Shown here in pieces: positions 7,478 to 15,837 of a stretch of DNA of 64,000 bases. This DNA comes from CAADGU01 sp964581605 (GTDB taxonomy: Bacteria > Chloroflexota > Anaerolineae > Promineifilales > Promineifilaceae). Each line of letters begins with the position of its first letter. Position 1 is the stretch's first letter. The position numbers and the translations under genes are program-made. The stretch spans positions 98,528 to 162,527 of the forward strand of contig CAZOPF010000001.1 in NCBI GenBank assembly GCA_964581605.1. Reading direction: 5' to 3'. The notes under the pieces were generated by a model. The model worked only from the letters and a program-made list of their open reading frames with translations, did not search any database and was not told the DNA's origin.

Positions 7478-8947
7478 TTGGAATTACAACACGATTGGCT
7501 TCTCAGCCGGGTGCAGGCAGCACCTACCCAAATGGCCTTGTGGATGGGCGAGCGGCAGTGGAGCTATGCCGAACTAAACCACCTGGTGAACGGTTGTTGT
7601 GCCCGGCTGGCGGAGATGGGAGTACGGCCGTATGACTTTGTGGGCGTCCTCATGCCCAATTCACTGCTCTATGTCTGCCTGGTTCACGCCCTGGCGCGGC
7701 TGGGTGCGGTGCTGGTGCCCCTGAATACGCGCCTGACGCCCGCTGAATGGCAGTGGCAGGCGGAGCATGTGGGCTGCAAACTGGTGTTGTGTGCGCCAGA
7801 GATAGTGGCGACGGAGCAATCCCCCATTCGCCTGGAATTGATGGATGAGACATGGTTGGTTGGGGAAACGGCCGTGCCTTCGGCCGTCAGTTTTTCGCTG
7901 GATCGGATACAGGCGGTGGTGTTTACATCGGGCACATCAGGACGGCCGAAAGGGGCCATGCTCACCTTTGCTAACCATTTTTACAGCGCCCTGGCTTCGG
8001 CGTATGGCCTGGGGGTGCAGCCGGATGATCTCTGGTTAAGCTGCCTGCCGTTGTACCATGTGGGTGGGCTGGCCGTTATCTGGCGCAGTTGTCTGGCGGG
8101 CACGGCCGTAGACCTGCACCCCAAATTTGACCTGACGGCCGTAAACGACAGCCTGAACCACAAACCCATCACGCTCATCTCTCTGGTGCCTACCATGCTG
8201 GCGCGGTTGCTGGAAAGCCGGGCAAGCTGGCCGGAGACGCTGCGATTGGCGCTCATTGGCGGGGCCGCGCTGCCGCCAGATTTGCTGGCCGCGGCGTTGC
8301 GGGTGGGTGTGCCCATTGCCACCACGTATGGGCTAACGGAAGCGGCGTCGCAGGTGGCGACGATGCGCCCGGAAGATGTCGAACGCAAACCAGGCAGTGT
8401 GGGACGGCCGTTGCTTTTTACCACCGTGCGTATAATGGACGACGACGGCCGTGAGTGCCCCCCTGGCGAAATTGGCGAAATTGTGGTCAGCGGCCCCACC
8501 GTGATGGCCGGATATTGGGATGAAGCGACATTAGCTGACAATACATTTCACACCGGGGACATGGGGTATGTGGATGGGGATGGTGATTTGTGGGTGGTGC
8601 AGCGGCGCAGCGACCTGATTGTGACGGGTGGTGAGAATGTATATCCGGCGGAAGTGGAGGCGGTGCTGAAAAGCCATCCAGCGGTGACAGCCGTTTGTGT
8701 AGTGGGGCTGCCAGATGCGGAATGGGGACAGGTGGTCGTGGCGGCAGTGGTGGTGGGGAAGGCGGGTACGGCCGTGACCGCCCAGGAACTCACCCACTTT
8801 TGCCGGGAACGTCTGGCCGGTTACAAAACCCCCCGCCAGATTTACTTTGTAGACGACCTGCCCTTAACTGCCTCCGGTAAAATTGCCCGGCCAGAAGTAG
8901 CGCAGATAGTGGGGATACGGAATGCCGGAGTATCGTCCTCGTTGTAA
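7478..8947 (+). CDS. menE: AMP-forming acyl-CoA ligase, probably o-succinylbenzoate-CoA ligase
   Basis: This 489-residue ANL-superfamily enzyme activates a carboxylate as acyl-AMP and then makes the CoA thioester. Visible motifs are the P-loop FTSGTSGRPKGAMLTFANH, the A5 motif TTYGLTEAASQV, HTGDMGYVDGDGDLWVVQRR, the hinge DLIVTGGENVYPAEVEAVL and the catalytic lysine context LTASGKIARPEV. Compact size and the short N-terminus (LLSRVQAAPTQMALWMGERQ) resemble MenE of menaquinone synthesis. No other men genes are nearby, so a generic acyl-CoA synthetase remains possible. The start is TTG at 7478, placed right after a GAGGAC ribosome site; no better ATG exists. Confidence 0.75.
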   Translation: MELQHDWLLSRVQAAPTQMALWMGERQWSYAELNHLVNGCCARLAEMGVRPYDFVGVLMPNSLLYVCLVHALARLGAVLVPLNTRLTPAEWQWQAEHVGCKLVLCAPEIVATEQSPIRLELMDETWLVGETAVPSAVSFSLDRIQAVVFTSGTSGRPKGAMLTFANHFYSALASAYGLGVQPDDLWLSCLPLYHVGGLAVIWRSCLAGTAVDLHPKFDLTAVNDSLNHKPITLISLVPTMLARLLESRASWPETLRLALIGGAALPPDLLAAALRVGVPIATTYGLTEAASQVATMRPEDVERKPGSVGRPLLFTTVRIMDDDGRECPPGEIGEIVVSGPTVMAGYWDEATLADNTFHTGDMGYVDGDGDLWVVQRRSDLIVTGGENVYPAEVEAVLKSHPAVTAVCVVGLPDAEWGQVVVAAVVVGKAGTAVTAQELTHFCRERLAGYKTPRQIYFVDDLPLTASGKIARPEVAQIVGIRNAGVSSSL

Positions 8948-8993
8948 AGCCGCCACGCTTACTTTATAATCCCTCCATGCTGAGGAGAGGATT

Positions 8994-10787
8994 ATGAGAC
9001 AAACTGTGATTGTTCTATTGGCTTGCGGGTTGATTTTTCTGCTGGTCGCTTGTGGCGATCTGGCCAGTGAAATTGTAGGCGCTACCGCTACACCAGAGAG
9101 ACCAACAGATACCCCACCAACTGCCACGCTCCCCCCTACGACTGAACCAACAGCTACCCAATCTGTTTCTACCGAGGTACAACAAGGCATTGCGGCCGTA
9201 GACAGTGTGGATGTGCAAATGATGGAATCGTTCCCCGTGCAGGTAAACGCCCGGGCACAGGGTAATTTGCCAGATGGCTGCACCCTTATTGAGCAGAGTC
9301 GTGTTGAACAACAAGAAAACACCTTTGTTGTCACCATTTCCACCATTCGGCCGGCCGATATGCTTTGCACCCAGGCGGTTGTGCCCTTTGAGGAGATCGT
9401 GTCGCTGGATGTGGAAGGGCTGCCTGCGGGCACGTATACGGTAGATGTGAATGGAGTCACCACCACCTTTACTTTGGATGTAGACAATGTGCAGCCAACC
9501 GAACCGGCCGCCACGCCTACCGTTGCAGACTCAGCCAGTGCCATCATCAACGGCCGTGTCTGGCATGATCTCTGCACTGTTCTCACCGATGAAACTGGTG
9601 GGCAAATTGCTCTTTCCACCGGTTGTGTGCCGCTCAATGAAGGTACAGCCTTTGAGGCAAACGGCCGTCTGGAAGATGGCGAACCAGGCATAAGCGACAT
9701 CACCGTGAGCCTGGGCAGTGGCCCATGCCCGGCCGACGGTCTGGCCACCACACTAACCGATGCCGATGGGGATTATCTGTTTGAGGGATTGACGGCCGGT
9801 GATTACTGCGTCTCCATTGACACGGAAGCGGCCGAAAATGCGGCCATGCTGCCTGGCGTCTGGACGTATCCGGGGGTTAATGTGACGGCCGTTACCCTGG
9901 CCGATGGTGAAATCAAAACCGATGTCAACTTTGGTTGGGACTTTGCTCAACTGCCTGAACCAGACGTAGACCTGGCCAATTGCACCAACAGTATGGCTTT
10001 CCTGGCCGATCTGAGCATTCCAGACGACACGGTCATTGCCCCCGGCGAAACTTTTGAAAAGGGCTGGCGGCTGCGCAACAGCGGTACCTGCCCCTGGACA
10101 ACCGGCTATGCCCTCACCTTTGCTGGTGGCGAGCAAATGGGCGCACCGGAAACGGCCCCTCTGCCAAACCCGGTTGCCCCTGGCGAAGAAGTCAGCGTTT
10201 TTATAGATTTTGTAGCCCCGGAAACGGTAGGCACATACCGCAGTGATTGGTTAATGACAACGGCCGCCGGGCAGATTTTTGGTGTGGATGGTTTTGCCGA
10301 CCAGGTGATCTGGACGCAAATAGTGGTTGGTGTGCCGGAGCCAACGGCCGAACCCAATTCGGCCGCCATTGGTGGTGTGGTGTGGGAAGATATCTGCTTT
10401 ATCCGCGCCGATGGCTCCCCCTCGCCCGGTTGCGTGGAAATTGAAGGTACCGGCCAATTTCGGGGAGATGGCTCACTCATCAACGAGCCACGCCTGGCGG
10501 GTGTAACGGTGATATTGGCTGAAGGCGCTTGCCCGGATACCGGAGCGCCATTGGCTGATGCTATTTTACAAACGGCCGTAACCGACGCCGATGGCCTTTA
10601 CCGGTTTACGAACCTGGACGAAGGTCTGTACTGCGTCGCCATTGATGCCCTCAGCCCGGCCAATGTAAATCTGTTTATTCCAGGTAATTGGACCTGGCCG
10701 GCACCCGGCACTGGCGGCCAGGGCGTTAACCTGGCTGCTGGCGAGCAGCGCCTGGAAGTAGATTTTGGTTGGGATTATCAGGAGTAA
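8994..10787 (+). CDS. Lipoprotein with two SdrD-like B domains and an NBR1-type Ig domain
   Basis: This 597-residue secreted lipoprotein has a signal peptide ending in lipobox LVAC (Cys20), then a Thr/Pro-rich linker. Two copies of an SdrD-B/carboxypeptidase-regulatory-like beta-sandwich follow, each opening with NGRVWHDLC or GGVVWEDIC and closing with VNFGWDF or VDFGWDY. Between them lies a region matching the NBR1 Ig-like (FW) domain: FEKGWRLRNSGTCPWTTGYA, then VAPGEEVSVFIDF and GTYRSDWLM. The FW domain was first defined in the eukaryotic autophagy receptor NBR1 and also occurs in bacterial surface proteins. It is probably an envelope adhesion or scaffold protein. It is followed after 3 bp by a PP2C phosphatase gene, so the two are likely co-transcribed. 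Confidence 0.8.
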   Translation: MRQTVIVLLACGLIFLLVACGDLASEIVGATATPERPTDTPPTATLPPTTEPTATQSVSTEVQQGIAAVDSVDVQMMESFPVQVNARAQGNLPDGCTLIEQSRVEQQENTFVVTISTIRPADMLCTQAVVPFEEIVSLDVEGLPAGTYTVDVNGVTTTFTLDVDNVQPTEPAATPTVADSASAIINGRVWHDLCTVLTDETGGQIALSTGCVPLNEGTAFEANGRLEDGEPGISDITVSLGSGPCPADGLATTLTDADGDYLFEGLTAGDYCVSIDTEAAENAAMLPGVWTYPGVNVTAVTLADGEIKTDVNFGWDFAQLPEPDVDLANCTNSMAFLADLSIPDDTVIAPGETFEKGWRLRNSGTCPWTTGYALTFAGGEQMGAPETAPLPNPVAPGEEVSVFIDFVAPETVGTYRSDWLMTTAAGQIFGVDGFADQVIWTQIVVGVPEPTAEPNSAAIGGVVWEDICFIRADGSPSPGCVEIEGTGQFRGDGSLINEPRLAGVTVILAEGACPDTGAPLADAILQTAVTDADGLYRFTNLDEGLYCVAIDALSPANVNLFIPGNWTWPAPGTGGQGVNLAAGEQRLEVDFGWDYQE

Positions 10788-10790
10788 CAC

Positions 10791-11555
10791 ATGGCCTCTC
10801 CCCCCTTCATCGTTGCTGCCCAAACAGAAGCCAAATTACCTGGCCACTCTGAGAATCAGGATTCAATTCACACCAGCCTCTACACAGCCGGGCAAACAGC
10901 CTGTGGCCTCTTTATGGTGGCTGATGGGGTAGGCGGCCATAAGGATGGCAATCTGGCAAGCCAGACGGCCGTTGCCACCATCCACCATGCCATGCAGCCC
11001 CTGTGGGAACAAATTCCGGCCGTTCCTGCCCAGGCCGCCCAATTCTTGCAATCCCATCTCTATCAGGCCATTGTGGCGGCCAACGAAAAAATCTTTGCCC
11101 AGGCCAAAGAACAAAATGTGCGCATGGCCAGTACCCTCACCTGTGCGCTGGTGTGCGGCACATTGGCTGTCATTGCCAACATTGGCGACAGCCGAACTTA
11201 CCTCTACCGCAATCAGCAGCTAGAGCAAATTACAGTTGATCACTCGGTGGTGGATTGGTTGGTGCGGCAGGGGCATTTGTTGCCTGAGGAGGCAGCCAAC
11301 CACCCGTACCGCAATGTGATCATGCACGCGCTGGGTTCACACGAAACACCAGAAGTGGACATTTTTCTACGATGGTTGCAGCCGGGTGATATGCTGCTGC
11401 TGTGCAGTGATGGGGTTTGGGACACGTTGACTAATGAGGAAATTGCTGCCCGGCTACATGACAATACGCCAGATACGGCCGTGCCCGCCCTCCTGGCCGC
11501 CGCTCAAGACCATTCTGATGACATTTCCCTCGTTATTGTGCAAATAACACCCTGA
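10791..11555 (+). CDS. PP2C-family serine/threonine protein phosphatase
   Basis: This 254-residue soluble PP2C (PPM) phosphatase has the metal-binding motifs in order: HSENQDSI (replacing RxxNQD), FMVADGVGGHKDGNLAS, IGDSRTYLYRN, LLLCSDGVWDTL and the C-terminal SDDISLVIVQI. These Asp residues bind the two Mn2+/Mg2+ ions that activate water for phospho-Ser/Thr hydrolysis. Such proteins usually reverse Hanks-type kinase signalling, but no partner kinase is in the window. GGAG lies 8 bp before the ATG, inside the end of the preceding lipoprotein gene, indicating translational coupling. Confidence 0.88.
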   Translation: MASPPFIVAAQTEAKLPGHSENQDSIHTSLYTAGQTACGLFMVADGVGGHKDGNLASQTAVATIHHAMQPLWEQIPAVPAQAAQFLQSHLYQAIVAANEKIFAQAKEQNVRMASTLTCALVCGTLAVIANIGDSRTYLYRNQQLEQITVDHSVVDWLVRQGHLLPEEAANHPYRNVIMHALGSHETPEVDIFLRWLQPGDMLLLCSDGVWDTLTNEEIAARLHDNTPDTAVPALLAAAQDHSDDISLVIVQITP

Positions 11556-11588
11556 CGGGCTTCTGTATCACAAGCCACATCCCTCTTT

Positions 11589-12035
11589 ATGCGTGCCTTG
11601 CTTCAACGAGTTTCCCATGCCTCAGTTACCGTAGGCGGCCGTATGATCGGCCAGATAGAGCGCGGGTTTGTCATCCTCCTGGGCGTCACCCACAGCGACA
11701 CAATGGCTGAAGCGGAATGGCTGGCGGCAAAGGTGGCCGGGCTGCGCCTGTTTGAAGATGAGGCGGGCAAAATGAACCTGGCATTGGCTGATGTGGGGGG
11801 GAGCTTGTTGGTGGTGTCCCAGTTCACGCTGTATGGCGATGCCCAAAAAGGGCGACGGCCGTCATTTACGGCCGCCGCCCGCCCAGACCAGGCCGAACCG
11901 CTGGTAGACCACTTTTGCCAGCTATTGCGTGACGCCGGTTTTCAGGTAGCTACCGGCGTTTTTGGCGCACACATGGATGTGGAAATTCATAACGATGGCC
12001 CGGTGACGTTGCTGGTGGAACGTGAGCGCATGTGA
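11589..12035 (+). CDS. dtd: D-aminoacyl-tRNA deacylase
   Basis: This 148-residue enzyme hydrolyses D-amino acids from mischarged tRNA in the cytoplasm. It carries the family hallmarks: N-terminal MRALLQRVSHASVTV, the active-site motif SQFTLYGDAQKGRRPSF and the C-terminal cross-subunit motif NDGPVTLLVE with its Gly-cisPro equivalent. Length matches the family closely. It begins 33 bp after the phosphatase gene and is co-directional with it, so it may share the transcript. Confidence 0.93.
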   Translation: MRALLQRVSHASVTVGGRMIGQIERGFVILLGVTHSDTMAEAEWLAAKVAGLRLFEDEAGKMNLALADVGGSLLVVSQFTLYGDAQKGRRPSFTAAARPDQAEPLVDHFCQLLRDAGFQVATGVFGAHMDVEIHNDGPVTLLVERERM

Positions 12036-12118
12036 AATTTCTCACTACTTCTGATAAAGTAGCGCCAGGGCCATCTTCGGCCAGAAAATCCAAAAGATAT
12101 GGAGCATTTCAAACGATT

Positions 12119-13564
12119 ATGAAGCGGTATAGCCTCCGGTATAGCCTTCGGTATAGCCTTCGGTATAGCCTCTCTGTTTTATTGCTGTTGTTGTTGGCAG
12201 GCTGTGGTGTGGATGTGCCAACGGCAACGCCGCCTGAGCCTGCGGTGGCGGCTCAGGTCAATACACAAACACCCATTGCCACCAACACGGCCGCCATGCC
12301 GACGGCCGTGCCCGCCACACGCACCCCCCTTCCTGAGCCAGCCACCGTTACCACCGTCCCCACGGGGGATGGTAAGGCGATGGCCCATACGCCCACGCAT
12401 ACGGCCGTGCCCGCCACCTCTGAAACAGTGGGTTTAACGCCATCAGCAACTGCCGGAACCGCCAACCCCACTGCTGCGCCCCCCACCGCTAACGCCACCG
12501 GCACAGCGGCCAGCACAGCTACCTCTGCCCCACCACCAGCCGGCAATGTGCCCATCCCGCCCGATAACAACTATCCCGCCTTTGATGACCGGGTGGGCTG
12601 GGAGAATCGCATCATCGTCCCAGCCGGCTTTGATGTGAGCTATGTGGGGCGCACGGTGGGCAACCCCACCAGCATTACCTTTGGCCCTGATGGGTTGTTG
12701 TATATTGCCATGCAGGCGGGCAGCATCCTGACGATGGATGACAATGGGAATGTGGGCACGTATGCCACCGGGTTCAATACGCCCACCGGCATTGCTTTCC
12801 GCCCTGGCACCAACAAGTTATACGTCTCTGACCGTGTTCGCAACGAGAATATAGGAGGCGAAGCGCAGGTTTCGATTGTAAATCAGGGGCAGTTGATTGG
12901 TGGGTTGCCTTGTTGTTACACCTATTTCCATTCGGCCAACGGCATCGTTTTTGGGCCAGATGGCTATGGCTATGTAGGCGTAGGCGGCCGTGCTGACCAT
13001 GGTGAGATTTTGGATGGCAGCGGCCGGCAGGATGAATTACATCCACTGGAAGCCAGTATCCTGCGGTTTAATCCTGATACTGGCGAGGTGACTGTGTATG
13101 CGCGAGGGTTTCGGAACCCTTACGACATTGCCTGGGATGGCAACGGTCAGCTTTGGGCCACAGATAACACCCCTGACTTTGACCCCCCGGAACGGCTGCA
13201 CCGGGTGGTGGCGGGCGGTCTGCATGGCTACCCGTATTATGATTGTGATGTCTGTTTTAGCCCGCCTGAAGGGGTATCAGTTATTCCACCGCTGGTGACG
13301 TTTGTGCCCAGTTCGTCCCCCACAGGGGTAACAGCCTATCTGGCAGACCAGTTTCCGGGCTATTACAACAGTTTGTTTGTGACGTTGTGGAGTTCCTTTC
13401 AGGGGGCGCAAAAGGTGATGCACGTAGGGGCAGGTGGCTCTGTGCCCACGAATTTTGCCACCGGTTTTGCCGCGCCAATTGATGTGACTGTTGGCCCGGA
13501 TGGCAGTTTGTATGTGGCCGACTGGGCGACCGGTATTATCTTCAAAATTAGTTATTCACAGTAA
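12119..13564 (+). CDS. Lipoprotein with sorbosone/glucose dehydrogenase-like beta-propeller
   Basis: The start at 12119 gives 481 residues and a proper lipoprotein signal: MKRYSL repeats, a Leu-rich core and lipobox LAGC (Cys29). The frame is open further upstream to 12032, but that stretch lacks signal character. A Thr/Ala/Pro-rich linker to about residue 150 leads to a propeller domain with repeated loops such as SITFGPDGLLYIAM, GFRNPYDIAWDGNGQLWATD and DVTVGPDGSLYVADW. These match PQQ-type sugar dehydrogenase (GSDH) or NHL folds. It probably acts on the outer face of the membrane. Whether it oxidises a sugar is unknown. The n-region contains four RYSL units, recorded separately. Confidence 0.75.
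   Translation: MKRYSLRYSLRYSLRYSLSVLLLLLLAGCGVDVPTATPPEPAVAAQVNTQTPIATNTAAMPTAVPATRTPLPEPATVTTVPTGDGKAMAHTPTHTAVPATSETVGLTPSATAGTANPTAAPPTANATGTAASTATSAPPPAGNVPIPPDNNYPAFDDRVGWENRIIVPAGFDVSYVGRTVGNPTSITFGPDGLLYIAMQAGSILTMDDNGNVGTYATGFNTPTGIAFRPGTNKLYVSDRVRNENIGGEAQVSIVNQGQLIGGLPCCYTYFHSANGIVFGPDGYGYVGVGGRADHGEILDGSGRQDELHPLEASILRFNPDTGEVTVYARGFRNPYDIAWDGNGQLWATDNTPDFDPPERLHRVVAGGLHGYPYYDCDVCFSPPEGVSVIPPLVTFVPSSSPTGVTAYLADQFPGYYNSLFVTLWSSFQGAQKVMHVGAGGSVPTNFATGFAAPIDVTVGPDGSLYVADWATGIIFKISYSQ
12125..12172 (+). repeat. Four 12-bp tandem repeats encoding RYSL in a signal peptide
   Basis: The unit CGGTATAGCCTT (last base T or C) occurs four times in frame, giving RYSLRYSLRYSLRYSL in the positively charged n-region of the lipoprotein signal. 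Slippage in whole units would change signal-peptide length and charge without shifting frame. Confidence 0.85.
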
Positions 13565-13581
13565 GAAATTATCATGAGAGG

Positions 13582-13606
13582 AGTGGGCATCCTCAGATGC
13601 CCCCCA
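13582..13606 (+). other. Hairpin in the leader of the PLP-binding protein gene
   Basis: GTGGGCATC pairs with GATGCCCCCCAC around a CTCA loop, with one bulged C. It lies between the preceding lipoprotein gene and the preferred start at 13622. There is no T-tract, so it may be an mRNA end-stabiliser or leader structure. Confidence 0.45.
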
Positions 13607-13621
13607 CCTGGGTTCAATGAT

Positions 13622-14371
13622 ATGGATGGGATTGCGGAAAGAGCAACGGCCGTTATGCAACGGATCGAACAGGCGGCGGCCCGCGCTGGCCGTGAACCGG
13701 CCGAGATTACCCTGGTGGCGGTGACCAAAACCTGGCCGCCAGAAACGGTGTTGGCGGCTTATGCGGCCGGGCTGCGCCACTTTGGCGAAAACCGGGCCGA
13801 GGAGCTGGCAGAAAAACGGCCGTACCTGGAAAGCCACCTTGGCCCCAACAGCGGCGCCGCCTGGCACCTGATTGGCACATTGCAGAGCCGCAAAACGACC
13901 CAGGCGGCCGCCTATGCCGATATGTTTCATGCGTTGGATCGGCTGAAAATTGCCCATCGGTTAGCACGAGACATGGCGGCAAACGGCCGTCTGGCCATGG
14001 GTTTTGCCCTGCCCGTTTTCCTGGAAGTGAATGTTTCGGGGGAGGCTGCCAAATCGGGCTTTGACTGCACGAGATGGGAGGAGGATGCGGCACAAACGGC
14101 CGTGTTACGTTCCGTTGCGGCGGAGATCAATGCTATGCCCGCTCTTTCATTGGCCGGATTGATGACTATGGCCCCCTGGAACGCTCCCATAGAAGAGATT
14201 CGGGCAGTGTTTTGCCGTACCCGGCAGTTAGCCACTCGCTTGCAAACAGACCTGCTCCTGGCTACCCCTCTTCAACTCTCCATGGGCATGACGGATGACT
14301 TTGAGGTGGCAATTGAAGAGGGGGCAACCCATGTGCGGATAGGGCGGGCGATTTTTGGCGAACGGCCGTGA
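13622..14371 (+). CDS. YggS/PROSC-family pyridoxal-phosphate-binding protein
   Basis: This homologue of YggS/PLPBP is a single-domain TIM-barrel protein that binds PLP and helps control vitamin B6 and amino-acid homeostasis. The PLP lysine lies in LVAVTKTWPPE. Other landmarks are RHFGENRAEELAEK, WHLIGTLQSRKT, VFLEVNVSGEAAKSGF, LAGLMTMAP and the phosphate-binding end LSMGMTDDFEVAIEEGATHVRIG. Starting at 13622 gives 249 residues, normal for the family. An in-frame ATG at 13574 would add 16 residues running through a hairpin and is less likely. It is the last plus-strand gene before convergent copper genes. Confidence 0.88.
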   Translation: MDGIAERATAVMQRIEQAAARAGREPAEITLVAVTKTWPPETVLAAYAAGLRHFGENRAEELAEKRPYLESHLGPNSGAAWHLIGTLQSRKTTQAAAYADMFHALDRLKIAHRLARDMAANGRLAMGFALPVFLEVNVSGEAAKSGFDCTRWEEDAAQTAVLRSVAAEINAMPALSLAGLMTMAPWNAPIEEIRAVFCRTRQLATRLQTDLLLATPLQLSMGMTDDFEVAIEEGATHVRIGRAIFGERP

Positions 14372-14376
14372 CAAAT

Positions 14377-14856
14377 TTAATTGTCCGTTCCCATCTCCCC
14401 ACCACCCATAGCTGGCTCCACCACCTCACCGGTTACACGCATCGTGCCAGCCTTGGCAAACTCCAGTTCAAGTTCAACCTGTGTGCCTAATTCCAGAGCG
14501 GATTCTTTTTGCAGACACATCACATGCAAGCCACCCGGTGCCAGCGACACTGTCTCGCCGGCCGGTATTTGAATCTGCCCACCCTCAACAGGCCGCATTA
14601 CCATAACCCCATCTTCCATAACCATATCGTGCAATTCAATAACGCCGCAACCATCAAAACTGGCACCCACCAGAGCATCATCGCTGGTAGAACTATTGGT
14701 AATCTCCATCCAAAATGAACCAGTATCTGTAGGCAAGGTCATATTGGCCCGCACATTTTCTACGGTAATGGCGGCTGTTTCCGATTCGCCAGCATTACAA
14801 GCTGCCTGCACCAACAGGCTCAACCCTAACAAGGTAATTAATACTAATCGTTTCAT
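14377..14856 (-). CDS. PCu(A)C-type periplasmic copper chaperone (lipoprotein)
   Basis: This 159-residue lipoprotein has a signal peptide ending near Cys20 (LLVQAAC). The Cu(I)-binding pattern is present: His in IELHDMVMEDGVMVM, later Met residues, then LAPGGLHVMCL, fitting the PCu(A)C H(M)x10Mx21HxM signature. The chaperone delivers copper to the CuA site of cytochrome oxidase outside the membrane. It lies directly downstream of a SCO1 homologue, the known partner in CuA assembly, and near a regulator with a NosL-like domain. That strongly suggests one copper-delivery operon, although no oxidase subunits are in the window. Confidence 0.88.
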   Translation of the reverse strand: MKRLVLITLLGLSLLVQAACNAGESETAAITVENVRANMTLPTDTGSFWMEITNSSTSDDALVGASFDGCGVIELHDMVMEDGVMVMRPVEGGQIQIPAGETVSLAPGGLHVMCLQKESALELGTQVELELEFAKAGTMRVTGEVVEPAMGGGEMGTDN

Positions 14857-14900
14857 ACTTCAAATCTCCTTGGTCCATCAATTGTTTTTCTGATAATGCA

Positions 14901-14920
14901 AAATCGGCTCACAGCCGATT
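14901..14920 (-). terminator. Hairpin after the SCO1 gene
   Basis: On the minus strand AATCGGCT and AGCCGATT pair around GTG and are followed by TTG and an AT-rich stretch, 3 bp after the SCO1 stop codon. It may only partly terminate, allowing read-through into the copper chaperone gene. Confidence 0.5.
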
Positions 14921-14922
14921 CT

Positions 14923-15516
14923 TCATTCATTTTCAATTAAATACTGCACGTCTTTCAGCAAGGCAGCGGTGGGTGTCTCATGCGCATAAGAAAGGATAAC
15001 ATTGCCATTTCGGTCTAATAAAAAGAACCGGGATGTGTGGTCAACCAGATAGCCTGAGGCCTCTGTGCCTTCGTGCCGGTTGTAATAAAGCCCGAAGGGT
15101 TTACCCACTGCATCAATTGCCTCTTTGTCACCGGAAAGGCCCACAAAAGTGCTATCAAAATAATTCATAAACTCGGCCATCTTTTCTGGCGTGTCCCGCT
15201 CAGGGTCAACTGTGATCATGATCACAGCCATCTGGTCAGCGTTCTCACCTAAATCGGCCCTGACCTGCTTAAGCCTGCCCATTGTTACCGGGCAGACATC
15301 AGGGCAAAAGCGGTAGCCAAAATAAACGAATGTGTACTTGCCTTGAAAATCTTGTAAGCTCACTGGCCCATCAGCCGATAGCAAAGCCCTATCCGGTGCC
15401 GGCATCGGCACCGGCAGCTTTTCCCCGGCAAATTCATGGGCACGCTGGCAGCTGATGAGGCAGCAGCAAATCAGTAATACCATTCGTTTTGTCCACAGCA
15501 ATCGTCTGTCAACCAT
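14923..15516 (-). CDS. SCO1/SenC-family copper metallochaperone
   Basis: This 197-residue thioredoxin-fold protein is anchored by a lipobox (LISC, Cys23). Copper ligands are the CPDVCP motif (YFGYRFCPDVCPVTMGRL) and the distal His in YLVDHTSRFFLL. SCO proteins insert copper into, or reduce the thiols of, the CuA centre of cytochrome c oxidase subunit II on the outer side of the membrane. The PCu(A)C chaperone follows 66 bp downstream. Upstream is a 314-bp spacer with a palindromic TGTGATTTATCACA site, so this gene is probably the first of the two-gene operon. Confidence 0.92.
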   Translation of the reverse strand: MVDRRLLWTKRMVLLICCCLISCQRAHEFAGEKLPVPMPAPDRALLSADGPVSLQDFQGKYTFVYFGYRFCPDVCPVTMGRLKQVRADLGENADQMAVIMITVDPERDTPEKMAEFMNYFDSTFVGLSGDKEAIDAVGKPFGLYYNRHEGTEASGYLVDHTSRFFLLDRNGNVILSYAHETPTAALLKDVQYLIENE

Positions 15517-15576
15517 TATGAGTACCTGTTGGGTGTGGAACTTTCACACCCTGAGCGCCAGGTGGGCGTTATAATC

Positions 15577-15590
15577 TGTGATTTATCACA
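15577..15590. promoter_or_regulatory. Palindromic operator-like site upstream of the SCO1 gene
   Basis: TGTGATTTATCACA is a 5-bp inverted repeat with a 4-bp centre, about 60 bp upstream of the SCO1 start. On the minus strand a TATAAT-like element (15593-15598) lies beside it, so a bound protein would block a promoter there. The obvious candidate binder is the DeoR-NosL-like regulator encoded next door, by inference only. A CRP/FNR-like factor is the alternative. Confidence 0.4.
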
Positions 15591-15726
15591 AATTATATCA
15601 ACATGGCGTTATCAATCAAAATGAAGTACCAGGGATGAGTCCGGCGCAAGGCGTTCAACTTTTGCCATCCATCAGCAATGACGGCCGCGAAAAAGCTGAA
15701 CGGCTGGGGGGGGCATTCCGAAGAGG

Positions 15727-15837
15727 TAAGTAACCGTGCAGTAATTATGTAATTGAGTAATTTGGTAATTAGCCGCTTCAATTACTTAATTACCCAATTA
15801 CCCAATCGCCAACTTATTGGCAAACGATTACTAAGAG
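15727..15837 (-). repeat. 111-bp MITE-like dispersed repeat (copy 1)
   Basis: Read on the minus strand this element matches 28864-28974 at 105 of 111 positions without gaps. Its ends form imperfect inverted repeats (TTAGTAATCGT against TAAGTAACCGT). The interior carries GGTAATT heptamers and a GGTAATTA/TAATTACC stem. It reaches into the stop codon of the DeoR-type gene. No transposase is encoded, so it is at most a non-autonomous element. Confidence 0.75.

Noticed and set aside
15593..15781. Small gene starting MKRLITKLLNYIITARLL, seen again at 28920-29108
   Set aside because: Both copies lie inside the 111-bp dispersed repeat and then diverge. The shared peptide follows from the repeat and there is no ribosome site.
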